From Actinomadura violacea (GTDB lineage: Bacteria > Actinomycetota > Actinomycetes > Streptosporangiales > Streptosporangiaceae): a stretch of 64,000 bases of DNA. This document shows, in pieces, positions 17,767 to 25,692 of the stretch. Position numbers and translations under genes: made by a program. A model generated the notes under the pieces. That model was not told the DNA's origin, searched no databases, and worked only from the letters and a program-made list of their open reading frames with translations. Numbering within the stretch: position 1 is the stretch's first letter; the number at the start of each line of letters is the position of its first letter. Location of the stretch: contig NZ_JAGEPF010000042.1 in assembly GCF_017573465.1 (NCBI RefSeq), positions 1-64,000 of the forward strand. The letters are read 5' to 3'.

Positions 17767-18815
17767 GTCGACCGCTCCACTCTGCGCCGCACGATCAGGT
17801 TGACGACGGTGGCGATGAGCAGCATCGCGCCGAGGAAGAACCGGAACCAGTCGGGGTTCCACTCGGCGTAGACGATGCCCTTGTTCACCATGCCGAAGAT
17901 GAACGCGCCGATCGCCGCGCCGATCGCCGACCCGTAGCCGCCGGTCAGCAGGCAGCCGCCGATGACCGCGCAGATGATGTAGTTGAACTCGTTGCCGACG
18001 CCCTCGCCCGACTGGACGGTCGCGAACGCGAACACCAGGTGCATCCCGGAGAACCAGCCGCAGAACGCCACGCCCATGAACAGGCCGATCTTCGTGCGGG
18101 CGACGGGGACGCCGACCGCGCGGGCGCTGCCCGCCGCGCCGCCCACCGCGAAGATCCAGTTTCCGGCGCGGGTGCGCAGCAGGATCCAGGTGGCGACGGC
18201 GACGAACAGCAGCCACCAGAACACGGTGATCTTGACGTTGACGCCGGCGATGTCGACGTCGGACGCGAACACCTTGCGCGCGCTCTCGAAGCCGTCCATG
18301 TCCCGCACGGAGTCGGACGCGACGTTCCCGGTGACCGCCTTCGTCACGCCGAGGTTCGCCCCGGCCAGCATGAAGAACGTCGCGAGCGTGACGATGAAGC
18401 TCGGCAGGCCCGTCCTGATGTAGAGCAGGCCGTTCAGCGCGCCGATCGCCAGCGTCACGACGAGCGAGATCGCGACGCCGACCCAGAGGTTCAGTGTGAG
18501 CTGGTAGGAGACCAGCGTCGCGATCAGCGCGGACGTCGTCACCATGACGCCGGCGGACAGGTCGAACTCGCCGCCGATCATCAGCAGCGACACCCCGACC
18601 GCCATGATCCCGAACGTGGAACTGGCGTACAGCACCGTCGAGAACGAGTCGGCCTGCAGGAACGCGTCGGCGACCAGCGAGAAGAACACGAACACCGCGA
18701 CCGCGCCGAGCAGCGCGCCGAACTCGGGCCGGCGCAGCAGCCGCCGCAGCGGCGACTCGCGGCCCAGCCGCTCGTCCGGCACGGCCGCGGGCGGCCCGGC
18801 GACCGCCTGCGTCAC
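17763..18815 (-). CDS. ABC sugar/inositol importer, permease
   Basis: 350 residues, RbsC/FrcC-type inner-membrane permease. About nine to ten hydrophobic helices are visible, starting near residue 35 (GALLGAVAVFVFFSLV) and including VGVSLLMIGGEFDLSAG, the family's conserved motif. Two large outer loops lie around residues 165-200. The GTG start at 18815 overlaps the binding-protein stop (GTGA), and its own stop overlaps the ATPase start. Expected to form a homodimer with the single-domain ATPase and take substrate from the lipoprotein upstream. Inositol as substrate is inferred from the operon. Confidence 0.92.
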   Translation of the reverse strand: MTQAVAGPPAAVPDERLGRESPLRRLLRRPEFGALLGAVAVFVFFSLVADAFLQADSFSTVLYASSTFGIMAVGVSLLMIGGEFDLSAGVMVTTSALIATLVSYQLTLNLWVGVAISLVVTLAIGALNGLLYIRTGLPSFIVTLATFFMLAGANLGVTKAVTGNVASDSVRDMDGFESARKVFASDVDIAGVNVKITVFWWLLFVAVATWILLRTRAGNWIFAVGGAAGSARAVGVPVARTKIGLFMGVAFCGWFSGMHLVFAFATVQSGEGVGNEFNYIICAVIGGCLLTGGYGSAIGAAIGAFIFGMVNKGIVYAEWNPDWFRFFLGAMLLIATVVNLIVRRRVERST

Positions 18816-19804
18816 CGCGTCCCCCGTGCGGCGAAGCCCTCCAGCGATGCCGCGTTGTCCTTGGTGACGATCGCCGGTCCGGTCAGCACGGGGCGCCCGC
18901 CGCCGAGCACGTTGCCGTTGGTCTTGTAGAGCCACAGCTCGTCCACGGCCTCGTAGCCCTGCAGGTAGGGCTGCTGGTCGACGGCGAACTGGATGTCACC
19001 GGACTTGATCGAGGCGATCAGGTCCTTGTTCAGGTCGAACGTGGCGACCTTGGCCTTGCTGCTCGTCTCCTTGACCGAGTCGACGGCGGTCGCGGCGAAG
19101 GGCGCGCCGAGGGTCAGGATCCCGTCGATGCTCTTGTCCGACTGCAGCTTCGCGGTGATCGACGACTTCACCTGCGGCATGTCGCTGCCCTGCACGTACA
19201 GGTTCTGCAGCTGCCCGGAGAAGGTCTTCTTCGCGCCGGCGCAGCGGCTCTCCAGACCGACGTTGCCCTGCTCGTGCACCACGCACAGCGCCTTCTTCAC
19301 GCCGATCTTCGCCAGCTGCTCGCCGGCCGCCTCGCCCGCGATCGACTCGTCCTGGCCGAAGTGCGCGAGCGCGCCGAGCTTCGCCGAGTCCTCCGCGCCG
19401 GAGTTGATGGACACGACGGGGATCTTCGCGGCGGCGGCGCGGGCCAGCGCGTCCTTCATCGCGTCGGGCTTGGCGAGGGTGACGATGATGCCGTCGACCT
19501 TCTGGTCGATCGCGGTCTGGACGAGCTGCGCCTGCTTGCCGCCGTCGGGGTCGGCCGAGTACAGGAACTGCACGTTGTCCTTGGCGGCGGCGGCCTTGGC
19601 GCCCTTCTGGACGATGTCCCAGAAGGTGTCGCCGGGCGCCGAGTGGGTGACCATCGCGATCTTCAGCCGGGGGCCGCTCCCGCCGGTCGCCTTCTCCTCG
19701 CCCTTCTTGCCTCCGGAGCTGCTGCACGCACCGAGCGTCAGCATCCCCGCGACGGCCAGCGCCGCCAGGCTCTTGAACGACGTTCGCGCGAACACGCCTT
19801 TCAT
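18812..19804 (-). CDS. sugar/inositol-binding lipoprotein of ABC importer
   Basis: 330 residues, periplasmic-binding-protein-like (Peripla_BP_4). Signal peptide of about 26 residues ending in the lipobox LGAC (Cys27), then a Ser/Gly/Lys linker. The mature part starts LKIAMVTHSAPGDTFWDIVQKGA, the ribose/inositol-binding fold, with VDGIIVTLAKPDAM and VVSINSGAEDSA in the ligand cleft region. It would be lipid-anchored outside the membrane and feed the permease. It follows iolD after a 52-base gap, the only gap in the operon over four bases, so some separate expression (processing or weak terminator) is possible; I see no clear promoter there. Confidence 0.92.
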   Translation of the reverse strand: MKGVFARTSFKSLAALAVAGMLTLGACSSSGGKKGEEKATGGSGPRLKIAMVTHSAPGDTFWDIVQKGAKAAAAKDNVQFLYSADPDGGKQAQLVQTAIDQKVDGIIVTLAKPDAMKDALARAAAAKIPVVSINSGAEDSAKLGALAHFGQDESIAGEAAGEQLAKIGVKKALCVVHEQGNVGLESRCAGAKKTFSGQLQNLYVQGSDMPQVKSSITAKLQSDKSIDGILTLGAPFAATAVDSVKETSSKAKVATFDLNKDLIASIKSGDIQFAVDQQPYLQGYEAVDELWLYKTNGNVLGGGRPVLTGPAIVTKDNAASLEGFAARGTR

Positions 19805-19856
19805 ACGGAAGCTCTCCGTTTCTCCCCCGAGAAAGTGAGCCGGGACAGAGAGTCGA

Positions 19857-21707
19857 TCACAGATGGCGGCGGCGCGACCAGACCTCTTTCTCGTAGCGGG
19901 CGCGCGCCTCGCGGGTGGAGTCGAGCGCGGACACCTCGGCGACGGGGACGTCCCACCACGCCTCGCTGTCCGGGGCGTCCGCGTACGGGTCGGTCTCGAC
20001 GTGCACGACGGTGGTCCGGTCGCTCTCGCGGGCCCGGCGCAGCGCGTCGCGCAGCTCCGCGACGCTCGACGCGCGGAGCACGTCGGCGCCGAGGCTGGCG
20101 GCGTTGGCGGCGAGGTCGACGGGGAGCCGCTCGCCGTCGAGCCCCGTGCCGGTGCGGGCGCGGTAGCGGGTGCCGAACCGCTGCGCGCCGACCGACTCCG
20201 ACAGGTTCCCGATCGAGGCGTAGCCGTGGTTCTGGACGAGGACGACGACGAGCTTGATCCCTTCGGCGACGGCCGTGGTGAGCTCCTGCGCCATCATCAG
20301 GTACGAGCCGTCGCCGACCATGACGAACACCTCGCGCGACGGGTCGGCCATCCGGACGCCGAGCCCGCCGGCGATCTCGTAGCCCATGCACGAGTAGCCG
20401 TACTCGACGTGGTAGCCCTTGGGGTCGCTCGCCCGCCACAGCTTGTGCAGATCCCCCGGCATCGACCCGGCGGCGCAGACGACGACGTCGCGCGGGCCGC
20501 TCATCTCGTTGACCGCGCCGATGACCTCCGACTGGGCGGGCAGGGGACGGTCCTGCGGCGCGTACGCCGCGTCCACTGCGGCGTTCCAGCGGGCCATGAG
20601 CGCGGTCGCCTCGTGCTTGTACGCGTTCGGTACGGCATAGCCGTCGAGTGCGGCGTTCAGGCCCCGGACGCCTTCGCGGGCGTCCGCCACGACCATGGTG
20701 CCCGCGAGCTTGGCCGCGTCGAACCGCGCCACGTTCACATTGACGAACCGTACGCGCGGGTTGGCGAACAGGCTGTGCGAGGCGGTGGTGAAGTCGCTGT
20801 AGCGGGTGCCTATGCCGAGGATGACGTCGGCTTCGCGCGCCAACGCGTTCGCGGCCGTCGTACCGGTCGCGCCTATGGCGCCTACAGAGCACGCGTGGTC
20901 CCAGGGCAGTGCGCCCTTGCCCGCCTGCGTCTCCGCCACGGGGATGCCGGTGCGTTCGGCGAACGCGCGCAGGTCGTCGGTGGCGCCTGAGTAGATGACG
21001 CCGCCGCCCGCGACGATGAGCGGACGCTCGGCCGCCTGGAGGATCGCGCATGCTTCATCCAGCGCGGCCGGTTCCGGGAGCGCGCGCGGGATGCGCCACA
21101 CGCGCCGCGCGAACAGCTCCTCAGGCCAGTCGTACGCCTCCGCCTGAACGTCCTGCGGCAACGACAACGTCACCGCGCCCGTCTCCACAGGATCTGTGAG
21201 CACCCGCATCGCCGCCATCAACGCACTGGGCAGCTGCTCAGGCCGGTTGATGCGGTCCCAGTACTTCGACACCGGCTTGAAGCAGTCATTGACCGACGCG
21301 TCATACGACCGCGCGTCCTCCAACTCCTGCAACACCGGATTGGCCGGACGCGTCGCGAACACATCCCCCGGCAACAGCAGCACCGGCAACCGGTTGATCG
21401 TCGCCAGCGCCGCACCCGTCACCATGTTCGTCGCACCCGGCCCGATCGACGTGGTGCACGCCAACGTCGACAACCGGTCGCTCATCCGCGCGAACCCCGA
21501 CGCCGCATGCACCATCGCCTGCTCGTTACGGGCCATGTAATACGGCAACTCCTCGCCGTACTCCAGCAGCGCCTGCCCGACCCCCGCCACGTTCCCGTGC
21601 CCGAAGATCCCGAAGCAGCCAGGGAAGAACCGCCGCTCCTCGCCGTCGCGCTCCGACCACTGCGCCGCCAGGAAGCGCACCAGCGCCTGCCCGACCGTCA
21701 ACCTCAT
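19857..21707 (-). CDS. iolD: trihydroxycyclohexane-1,2-dione hydrolase IolD
   Basis: 616 residues, thiamine-diphosphate enzyme that opens the ring of 3D-trihydroxycyclohexane-1,2-dione to 5-deoxy-glucuronate in myo-inositol catabolism. N-terminal pyrimidine domain with catalytic Glu in ARNEQAMVHAASGFAR, the IolD-typical FGIFGHGNVAGVGQALLEY, a central domain, and ThDP motif VGDGSYLMMAQEL ending NHGY near residue 475. Its start ATG 21707 overlaps the iolB stop (ATGA). The stretch 21060-21540 (N-terminal third) uses more A-ending codons than neighbouring genes, a mild sign of mixed origin. Pathway assignment is strong because iolB and iolC are adjacent. Confidence 0.95.
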   Translation of the reverse strand: MRLTVGQALVRFLAAQWSERDGEERRFFPGCFGIFGHGNVAGVGQALLEYGEELPYYMARNEQAMVHAASGFARMSDRLSTLACTTSIGPGATNMVTGAALATINRLPVLLLPGDVFATRPANPVLQELEDARSYDASVNDCFKPVSKYWDRINRPEQLPSALMAAMRVLTDPVETGAVTLSLPQDVQAEAYDWPEELFARRVWRIPRALPEPAALDEACAILQAAERPLIVAGGGVIYSGATDDLRAFAERTGIPVAETQAGKGALPWDHACSVGAIGATGTTAANALAREADVILGIGTRYSDFTTASHSLFANPRVRFVNVNVARFDAAKLAGTMVVADAREGVRGLNAALDGYAVPNAYKHEATALMARWNAAVDAAYAPQDRPLPAQSEVIGAVNEMSGPRDVVVCAAGSMPGDLHKLWRASDPKGYHVEYGYSCMGYEIAGGLGVRMADPSREVFVMVGDGSYLMMAQELTTAVAEGIKLVVVLVQNHGYASIGNLSESVGAQRFGTRYRARTGTGLDGERLPVDLAANAASLGADVLRASSVAELRDALRRARESDRTTVVHVETDPYADAPDSEAWWDVPVAEVSALDSTREARARYEKEVWSRRRHL

Positions 21708-22564
21708 GACCGTCCCTTCGCCGAGGTGAGCGGCAGCCGCGGATCGACGGGCTGCTCAGGCCAAGTGTCGCGGACCCACGCGTGCGCGGGGTCGTCGCAG
21801 ATCCGCCACGCGCGCTCCGGCGACGGCCCGGCCATCACGTTCAGGTAGTACAGGTCATGGCCGGGCACCGGCATCGACGGGCCGTGCCAGCCGTGCGGGA
21901 TCAGCACGACGTCGCCGCCGCGCACCTCCGCCAGCACGTCGATCGGCCGCTCGGGCGTCCCGTAGACGCGCTGGTAGGCCATGCCGCCGTCGCCGGACAC
22001 CTCGAAGTAGTAGATCTCCTCCAAGACCGCCTCGTCCGGGCCCTCCTCGTCGTGCTTGTGCGGCGGGAACGACGACCAGCAGCCGCCCGGCGTCAGCACC
22101 TCGCACGCGATCAGCTTCTCCGCGAACGGAAAGCCCTCGGGCGTGCCGAAGTTGTTGACCTGGCGGCTCGCCGTGCCGGCGCCGCGCAGCTCGACCGGGA
22201 CGTCCTCGGCCCGCCCGTAGCGGGGTTCGAGGCGCGCGTGGCAGCGGGCTGCGGCCAGCGCGAACCGGCCCCGGCCGCGGACCGTCACCCGCGCGTCGCG
22301 CGGCACGTAGGCGAAGTCGCTGACGCGGCTGAAGACGTCGGCGCGGCCGTCCAGCTCGAACCGCTCGCCGTCGGACTCCACCGCGCACGACCCGGCGAGC
22401 GGCAGGACGATCACCTCGAAGTCGCCGGTGCCGAACGTGTGCTCGCCGCCGCCGGACAGGTCGAGCACGCGCAGCGCGGTGTGCGCCCAGCCGGCCGACT
22501 CCGGCGTCACGACCACCCCGTAGGGGGCCTCCGCGGTACTGCCCGCCGGCAGGTGATGCTTCAT
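21704..22564 (-). CDS. iolB: 5-deoxy-glucuronate isomerase IolB
   Basis: 286 residues, bicupin isomerase turning 5-deoxy-glucuronate into 5-dehydro-2-deoxy-gluconate. The C-terminal cupin has the metal site PPHKHDEE, EEIYYFE and HGWHGPS; the N-terminal half begins GVVVTPESAGWAHTALRVLDL, typical of IolB. Length matches the family (about 270-300). Both ends overlap neighbours by four bases, between iolC and iolD, so the order of genes follows the pathway closely. No oddities seen. Confidence 0.95.
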   Translation of the reverse strand: MKHHLPAGSTAEAPYGVVVTPESAGWAHTALRVLDLSGGGEHTFGTGDFEVIVLPLAGSCAVESDGERFELDGRADVFSRVSDFAYVPRDARVTVRGRGRFALAAARCHARLEPRYGRAEDVPVELRGAGTASRQVNNFGTPEGFPFAEKLIACEVLTPGGCWSSFPPHKHDEEGPDEAVLEEIYYFEVSGDGGMAYQRVYGTPERPIDVLAEVRGGDVVLIPHGWHGPSMPVPGHDLYYLNVMAGPSPERAWRICDDPAHAWVRDTWPEQPVDPRLPLTSAKGRS

Positions 22565-23502
22565 CCGACCGCCCTTTCCGCAAGCAGCGCTTCCACTTCG
22601 GCCTCGGTCGGCATCGCCGCGGAGCAGGCGATGCGGGACGCGACGATCGCCCCGGCCGCGCCCGCGAACGCGATGATCCGTTCGAGCTCCCATCCGGCGA
22701 GCAGGCCGTGGCAGACGGCGCCGCCGAACGCGTCGCCCGCGCCGAGGCCGTTCGCCACGTCCACCTTGACCGGCGGGACGCGCACCGTCCGCTCGCGCGT
22801 GGCGGCGAGTACGCCGTCCGGTCCCATCTTCACGATGGCGAGCCCGGGGCCGCGGTCGAGGATCGCGCGGGCGGCCGCCTCCGGCTCCCGCTCCCCCACC
22901 GCGACCTCGCACTCCTCCAGGTTGCCGACCGCGACCGTCGCCCGTTCCAGGGCCCGGCCCGCCCACTGCGGCGCCTCGGACGGGTCGTCCCACAGCATCG
23001 GCCGGTAGTCGAGGTCGATGACGGCATGGCCCGTGTGCGCGCCGAGCGCGAGGAGCGTCGCCGCGCGGCTGGGCTCCTGCGACAGGCCCGTCACCGTCGC
23101 CCACACGATGCGGGCCGACGCGATCGCGTCCAGGTCCAGCTCGTGCGGGTGTATCTCCAGGTCAGGGGCCTTGGGGTAGCGGTAGAAGTAGAGCGGGAAG
23201 TCGTCCGGGGGGAAGATCTCGCAGAACGCCAGCGGCGTCGGCAGGCCCGGGACGGACGTGACGAACCGGTCGTCCACCCCGTACTCCTTGAGCGCCTTGT
23301 GGACGTACCGGCCGAACGGGTCGTCCCCGGTGCGGGTGATCACGGCGGCGCCGCGCCCGTACCTGGCCGCCGCGACGGCGACGTTCGTGGGGCTGCCGCC
23401 GAGGTACTTCCCGAACGACTCCACGTCCTCCAGCGGCCTGCCCACCTGGTCCGGGTAGATGTCGACGCTCACCCGCCCCATCGTGATCAGGTCATGGCTC
23501 AT
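22561..23502 (-). CDS. iolC: 5-dehydro-2-deoxygluconokinase IolC
   Basis: 313 residues, PfkB-family sugar kinase phosphorylating 5-dehydro-2-deoxygluconate. Family signature 1 is GKYLGGSPTNVAVAAARYG and signature 2 is GLGAGDAFGGA with the catalytic Asp. The first residues MSHDLITMGRVSVDIYPDQVG match IolC proteins. Start ATG 23502 overlaps the upstream stop (ATGA). Normal length, and not fused to the IolJ/DUF2090 domain seen in some IolC proteins. The aldolase IolJ and dehydrogenase IolA that would finish the pathway are not in the window. Confidence 0.94.
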   Translation of the reverse strand: MSHDLITMGRVSVDIYPDQVGRPLEDVESFGKYLGGSPTNVAVAAARYGRGAAVITRTGDDPFGRYVHKALKEYGVDDRFVTSVPGLPTPLAFCEIFPPDDFPLYFYRYPKAPDLEIHPHELDLDAIASARIVWATVTGLSQEPSRAATLLALGAHTGHAVIDLDYRPMLWDDPSEAPQWAGRALERATVAVGNLEECEVAVGEREPEAAARAILDRGPGLAIVKMGPDGVLAATRERTVRVPPVKVDVANGLGAGDAFGGAVCHGLLAGWELERIIAFAGAAGAIVASRIACSAAMPTEAEVEALLAERAVG

Positions 23503-24350
23503 CGGGCCGCCTTCGCGAGGAAGTCGAGGCTGCGCCGGACGTCGTCGTAGGGGCCCGCGCCCGCCACCGGCTCCTCGGCCAGGACGGCGTCCTGCTCCAT
23601 CACGTACCAGCCCGCGTAGCCGGCGCCCTCCAGGGTCGCGATGATCCCGGAGACGTCGACGTCCCCCTCGCCGAGCGGCCGGTAGAGGCCGTCGCGCACC
23701 GCGTCGGAGTAGGCGGTCTCGCCGTCGAGCACCCGGGCGGCGAGCGCCGCGTCGACGTCCTTGAGGTGGACGTGCGCGATCCGCGCGGCGGCGAACCGGG
23801 TCAGCCACGCCGGGTCGGTGCCGCCGACGAGCAGGTGCCCGGTGTCCAGGCACAGCGGCACGCCGGAGCCGGACAGCACCCGCTCGACGTCCGCGCGGGT
23901 CTCCACGACCGTCCCGACGTGCGGGTGCAGCGCCGCCAGCCGGCCGCGCCGCGCCGCCCGCGCGGTGATCGCGTCGAGGTTGGACAGCAGCGTCGACCAG
24001 GCCCGGGTGTCGAGGGCCGGCCGCCCGTCGTAGCCGGCCAGGCCGGTCGCGGCGGCCAGCACGAGCACGCCGCCCATGCCGTCGAGCGCCCGCTCGACCT
24101 CCGGCATCGGATCGTGGTCCGGGTCGTGCAGGACGACCGGGACGAACGCCCCGACGAGCCCGAGCCCGTAGGACGACAGCAGCGCCTCCCGGTCGTCCCG
24201 CCCGGCCGGCAGGAACCCGTCCGGGCCGAGCTCGGTCGCGGCGAGGCCGAGGTCGCGCATCTCCGCCAGCACCCGCGCGGGCGCCATCTGGTGGCCCCAG
24301 CCGGGCACCTCGCACACGCCCCACGAGATCGGCGCGCCGGCGACCCTCAT
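23499..24350 (-). CDS. TIM-barrel sugar isomerase, probable inosose dehydratase
   Basis: 283 residues of the AP-endonuclease-2/xylose-isomerase-like fold. APISWGVCEVPGWGHQM opens it, LCLDTGHLLVGG and IAHVHLKDVD supply metal-binding Asp/His positions, and GWYVMEQDAV gives the last Glu. In this operon position it most likely does the IolE step, dehydrating 2-keto-myo-inositol, but IolH or IolI (isomerases of the same fold) cannot be excluded. Coupled at both ends by ATGA overlaps between the dehydrogenase and iolC. Confidence 0.85.
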   Translation of the reverse strand: MRVAGAPISWGVCEVPGWGHQMAPARVLAEMRDLGLAATELGPDGFLPAGRDDREALLSSYGLGLVGAFVPVVLHDPDHDPMPEVERALDGMGGVLVLAAATGLAGYDGRPALDTRAWSTLLSNLDAITARAARRGRLAALHPHVGTVVETRADVERVLSGSGVPLCLDTGHLLVGGTDPAWLTRFAAARIAHVHLKDVDAALAARVLDGETAYSDAVRDGLYRPLGEGDVDVSGIIATLEGAGYAGWYVMEQDAVLAEEPVAGAGPYDDVRRSLDFLAKAAR

Positions 24351-25519
24351 CGCCGCACCTCCTCGGCGCCGACGATGCGGCCCTCCCGCATGGACAGCTC
24401 GCACGCCTCGGCGAGGTAGAACGCCTCCAGGGCGTCCTCGGGCGGGCACGGGTTGGCGCGGCGCCCGGCGACGACGTCGACGAAGGCGCGCAGCTCGGCG
24501 TCGTAGGCGTCGGAGAAGCGTTCGAGGAACCCGGCGTAGGGATCCTTGTGCCCCTCGTCGTGCTCGGGCAGGGCGGTGACGGGCGTCCGGTCGTCCAGGC
24601 CCGCGACGATGCTGTCCTTGGACCCGAACAGCTCGAGCCGCGCGTCGTAGCCGGCGGCGTTGTAGCGGGTGGCCGACACCTGCGCGAGCGTCCCGTCGTC
24701 GAGGACGAGCATCGCCGACCCGGTGTCGACGTCGCCGCTCTCTCGGAAGAAGTCCTCGCCGCGGTTGGCGCCGGACGCCATCACCCGCACGACGTCGCGG
24801 CCGGTGACGAACCGGATCAGGTCGAGGTCGTGGATGACGCAGTCGCGGAACAGCCCGCCGGACGTCGGCACGTACTCGGCGGGCGGCGGCGCGGGGTCGA
24901 AGCTGCACGAGCGGACGGTGTGCAGCCACCCGAGCCGCCCGGACGCGAGCGCCTCGCGGGCCGCGGCGTTCCCGGCGTCGAAGCGGCGCTGGAACCCGAC
25001 CTGCACCGGGACTCCCGCCTTCTTCGCGGACGCCACGATTTGGAACGTTCCATCAATATCGGACGCGAGAGGCTTCTCGCAGAACACGGGCAATCCGGCC
25101 GCGAGCGCCCGCTCCACCAGATCGGCGTGCGCGTCCGTCGCCGCGGCCACGACGAGACCGTCCAGCCCGGCGGAGAACAACTCCCCGACCTCCTCGACCG
25201 CCCGGACGTCCACGGACCCCGGAGCCGGCTCCCCTGCGGAAGAAGGACCCCCCACAAGCACCGCCCCACGCTCCGCCGGCGCTCCGCTCTGTACTCCGGT
25301 GGGGGGACGCCCCCCCACACCCCCGGCAGGAGCCGGCCTGACCGCCGCCTTCCGCTCCGCCGGCGCTCCGCTCCAGGCGTCGGTCAGGCGGGCCGCGAGA
25401 GCGCGGGCGCGGGCGGCGTCCGCGTCGGCGATGACCAGCGCCTCCACCTCGGGCAACTCGCACAGGGCCGCGGCGTGGCGCGCACCGATGCGCCCCGCGC
25501 CGGCCAGTCCGATCCTCAT
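24347..25519 (-). CDS. Gfo/Idh/MocA inositol-type dehydrogenase with inserted repeat
   Basis: 390 residues, NAD-dependent dehydrogenase, probably inositol 2-dehydrogenase (IolG role). GLAGAGRIGARHA is the Rossmann motif, FCEKPLASD holds the catalytic Lys, and GGLFRDCVIHDLDLIRF the family's Asp-His pair. It leads the operon. Residues about 46-102 are foreign to the fold: a Pro/Gly/Ala-rich segment with SGAPAER twice, inserted between the second Rossmann strand/helix and VDVRAVEEVGELF; without it the length (about 333) matches the family. The frame stays open, so the protein may fold with a surface loop. A TGGAACGTTCCA palindrome lies in the coding sequence at 25041-25052. Activity with the insert is uncertain. 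Confidence 0.88.
   Translation of the reverse strand: MRIGLAGAGRIGARHAAALCELPEVEALVIADADAARARALAARLTDAWSGAPAERKAAVRPAPAGGVGGRPPTGVQSGAPAERGAVLVGGPSSAGEPAPGSVDVRAVEEVGELFSAGLDGLVVAAATDAHADLVERALAAGLPVFCEKPLASDIDGTFQIVASAKKAGVPVQVGFQRRFDAGNAAAREALASGRLGWLHTVRSCSFDPAPPPAEYVPTSGGLFRDCVIHDLDLIRFVTGRDVVRVMASGANRGEDFFRESGDVDTGSAMLVLDDGTLAQVSATRYNAAGYDARLELFGSKDSIVAGLDDRTPVTALPEHDEGHKDPYAGFLERFSDAYDAELRAFVDVVAGRRANPCPPEDALEAFYLAEACELSMREGRIVGAEEVRR
25041..25052. promoter_or_regulatory. LacI-type operator palindrome inside dehydrogenase gene
   Basis: TGGAACGTTCCA is a perfect 12-base palindrome within the coding sequence, in a local AT-rich patch with unusual codons for this genome (ATT, GGA, CAA). 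It differs by one base from the inner 12 bases of the promoter palindrome at 25562-25575. The pattern fits a LacI-family operator pair about 520 bases apart. No LacI-family gene is in the window. Confidence 0.5.
25214..25384 (-). repeat. palindromic repeat inserted in frame in coding sequence
   Basis: A 171-base (57-codon) block absent from the expected dehydrogenase fold. It holds two copies of GCTCCGCCGGCGCTCCGCTC (near 25270 and 25361), a hairpin with arms CCTGACCG and CGGTCAGG (about 25341-25390), and GGTGGGGGGACGCCCCCCC. The same core (GCTCCGC-two bases-GCGCTCCGC next to a G6/C5 hairpin) occurs in the intergenic repeats at 57956-58131, so this is a dispersed element of the genome. Boundaries are estimated from the protein, not from target duplications. 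Confidence 0.65.
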
Positions 25520-25561
25520 GGAACCCCTCCCCGGTCGGCGGTCAGGTGAGTCCCGAGTGTG

Positions 25562-25575
25562 CTGGAGCGTTCCAG
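25562..25575. promoter_or_regulatory. LacI-type operator at inositol operon promoter
   Basis: CTGGA-GCGT-TCCAG is a near-perfect inverted repeat 43 bases upstream of the first operon gene and in the 173-base divergent gap with the epimerase fusion gene. It resembles LacI-family operators and the palindrome at 25041. It could repress the inositol operon, the fusion gene, or both. Confidence 0.5.
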
Positions 25576-25692
25576 AGGCGTCAACGGCCGGGCATGCGCC
25601 CCGCCGGTAAATGAAGTGTCCGAAACCCGGCCGACTACCCTGGACGGCGCGGCCCCCGGCCTGTCGGACGGCTCACACCAAGCGCTAGTTTG

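Noticed and set aside
25214..25384. CRISPR or tandem coding repeat
   Set aside because: Only two core copies with unequal spacers, and a similar element elsewhere; it is a palindromic repeat, not an array.
24347..25519. Pseudogene by insertion
   Set aside because: The inserted block keeps the frame and all catalytic motifs remain, so it is annotated as a gene.
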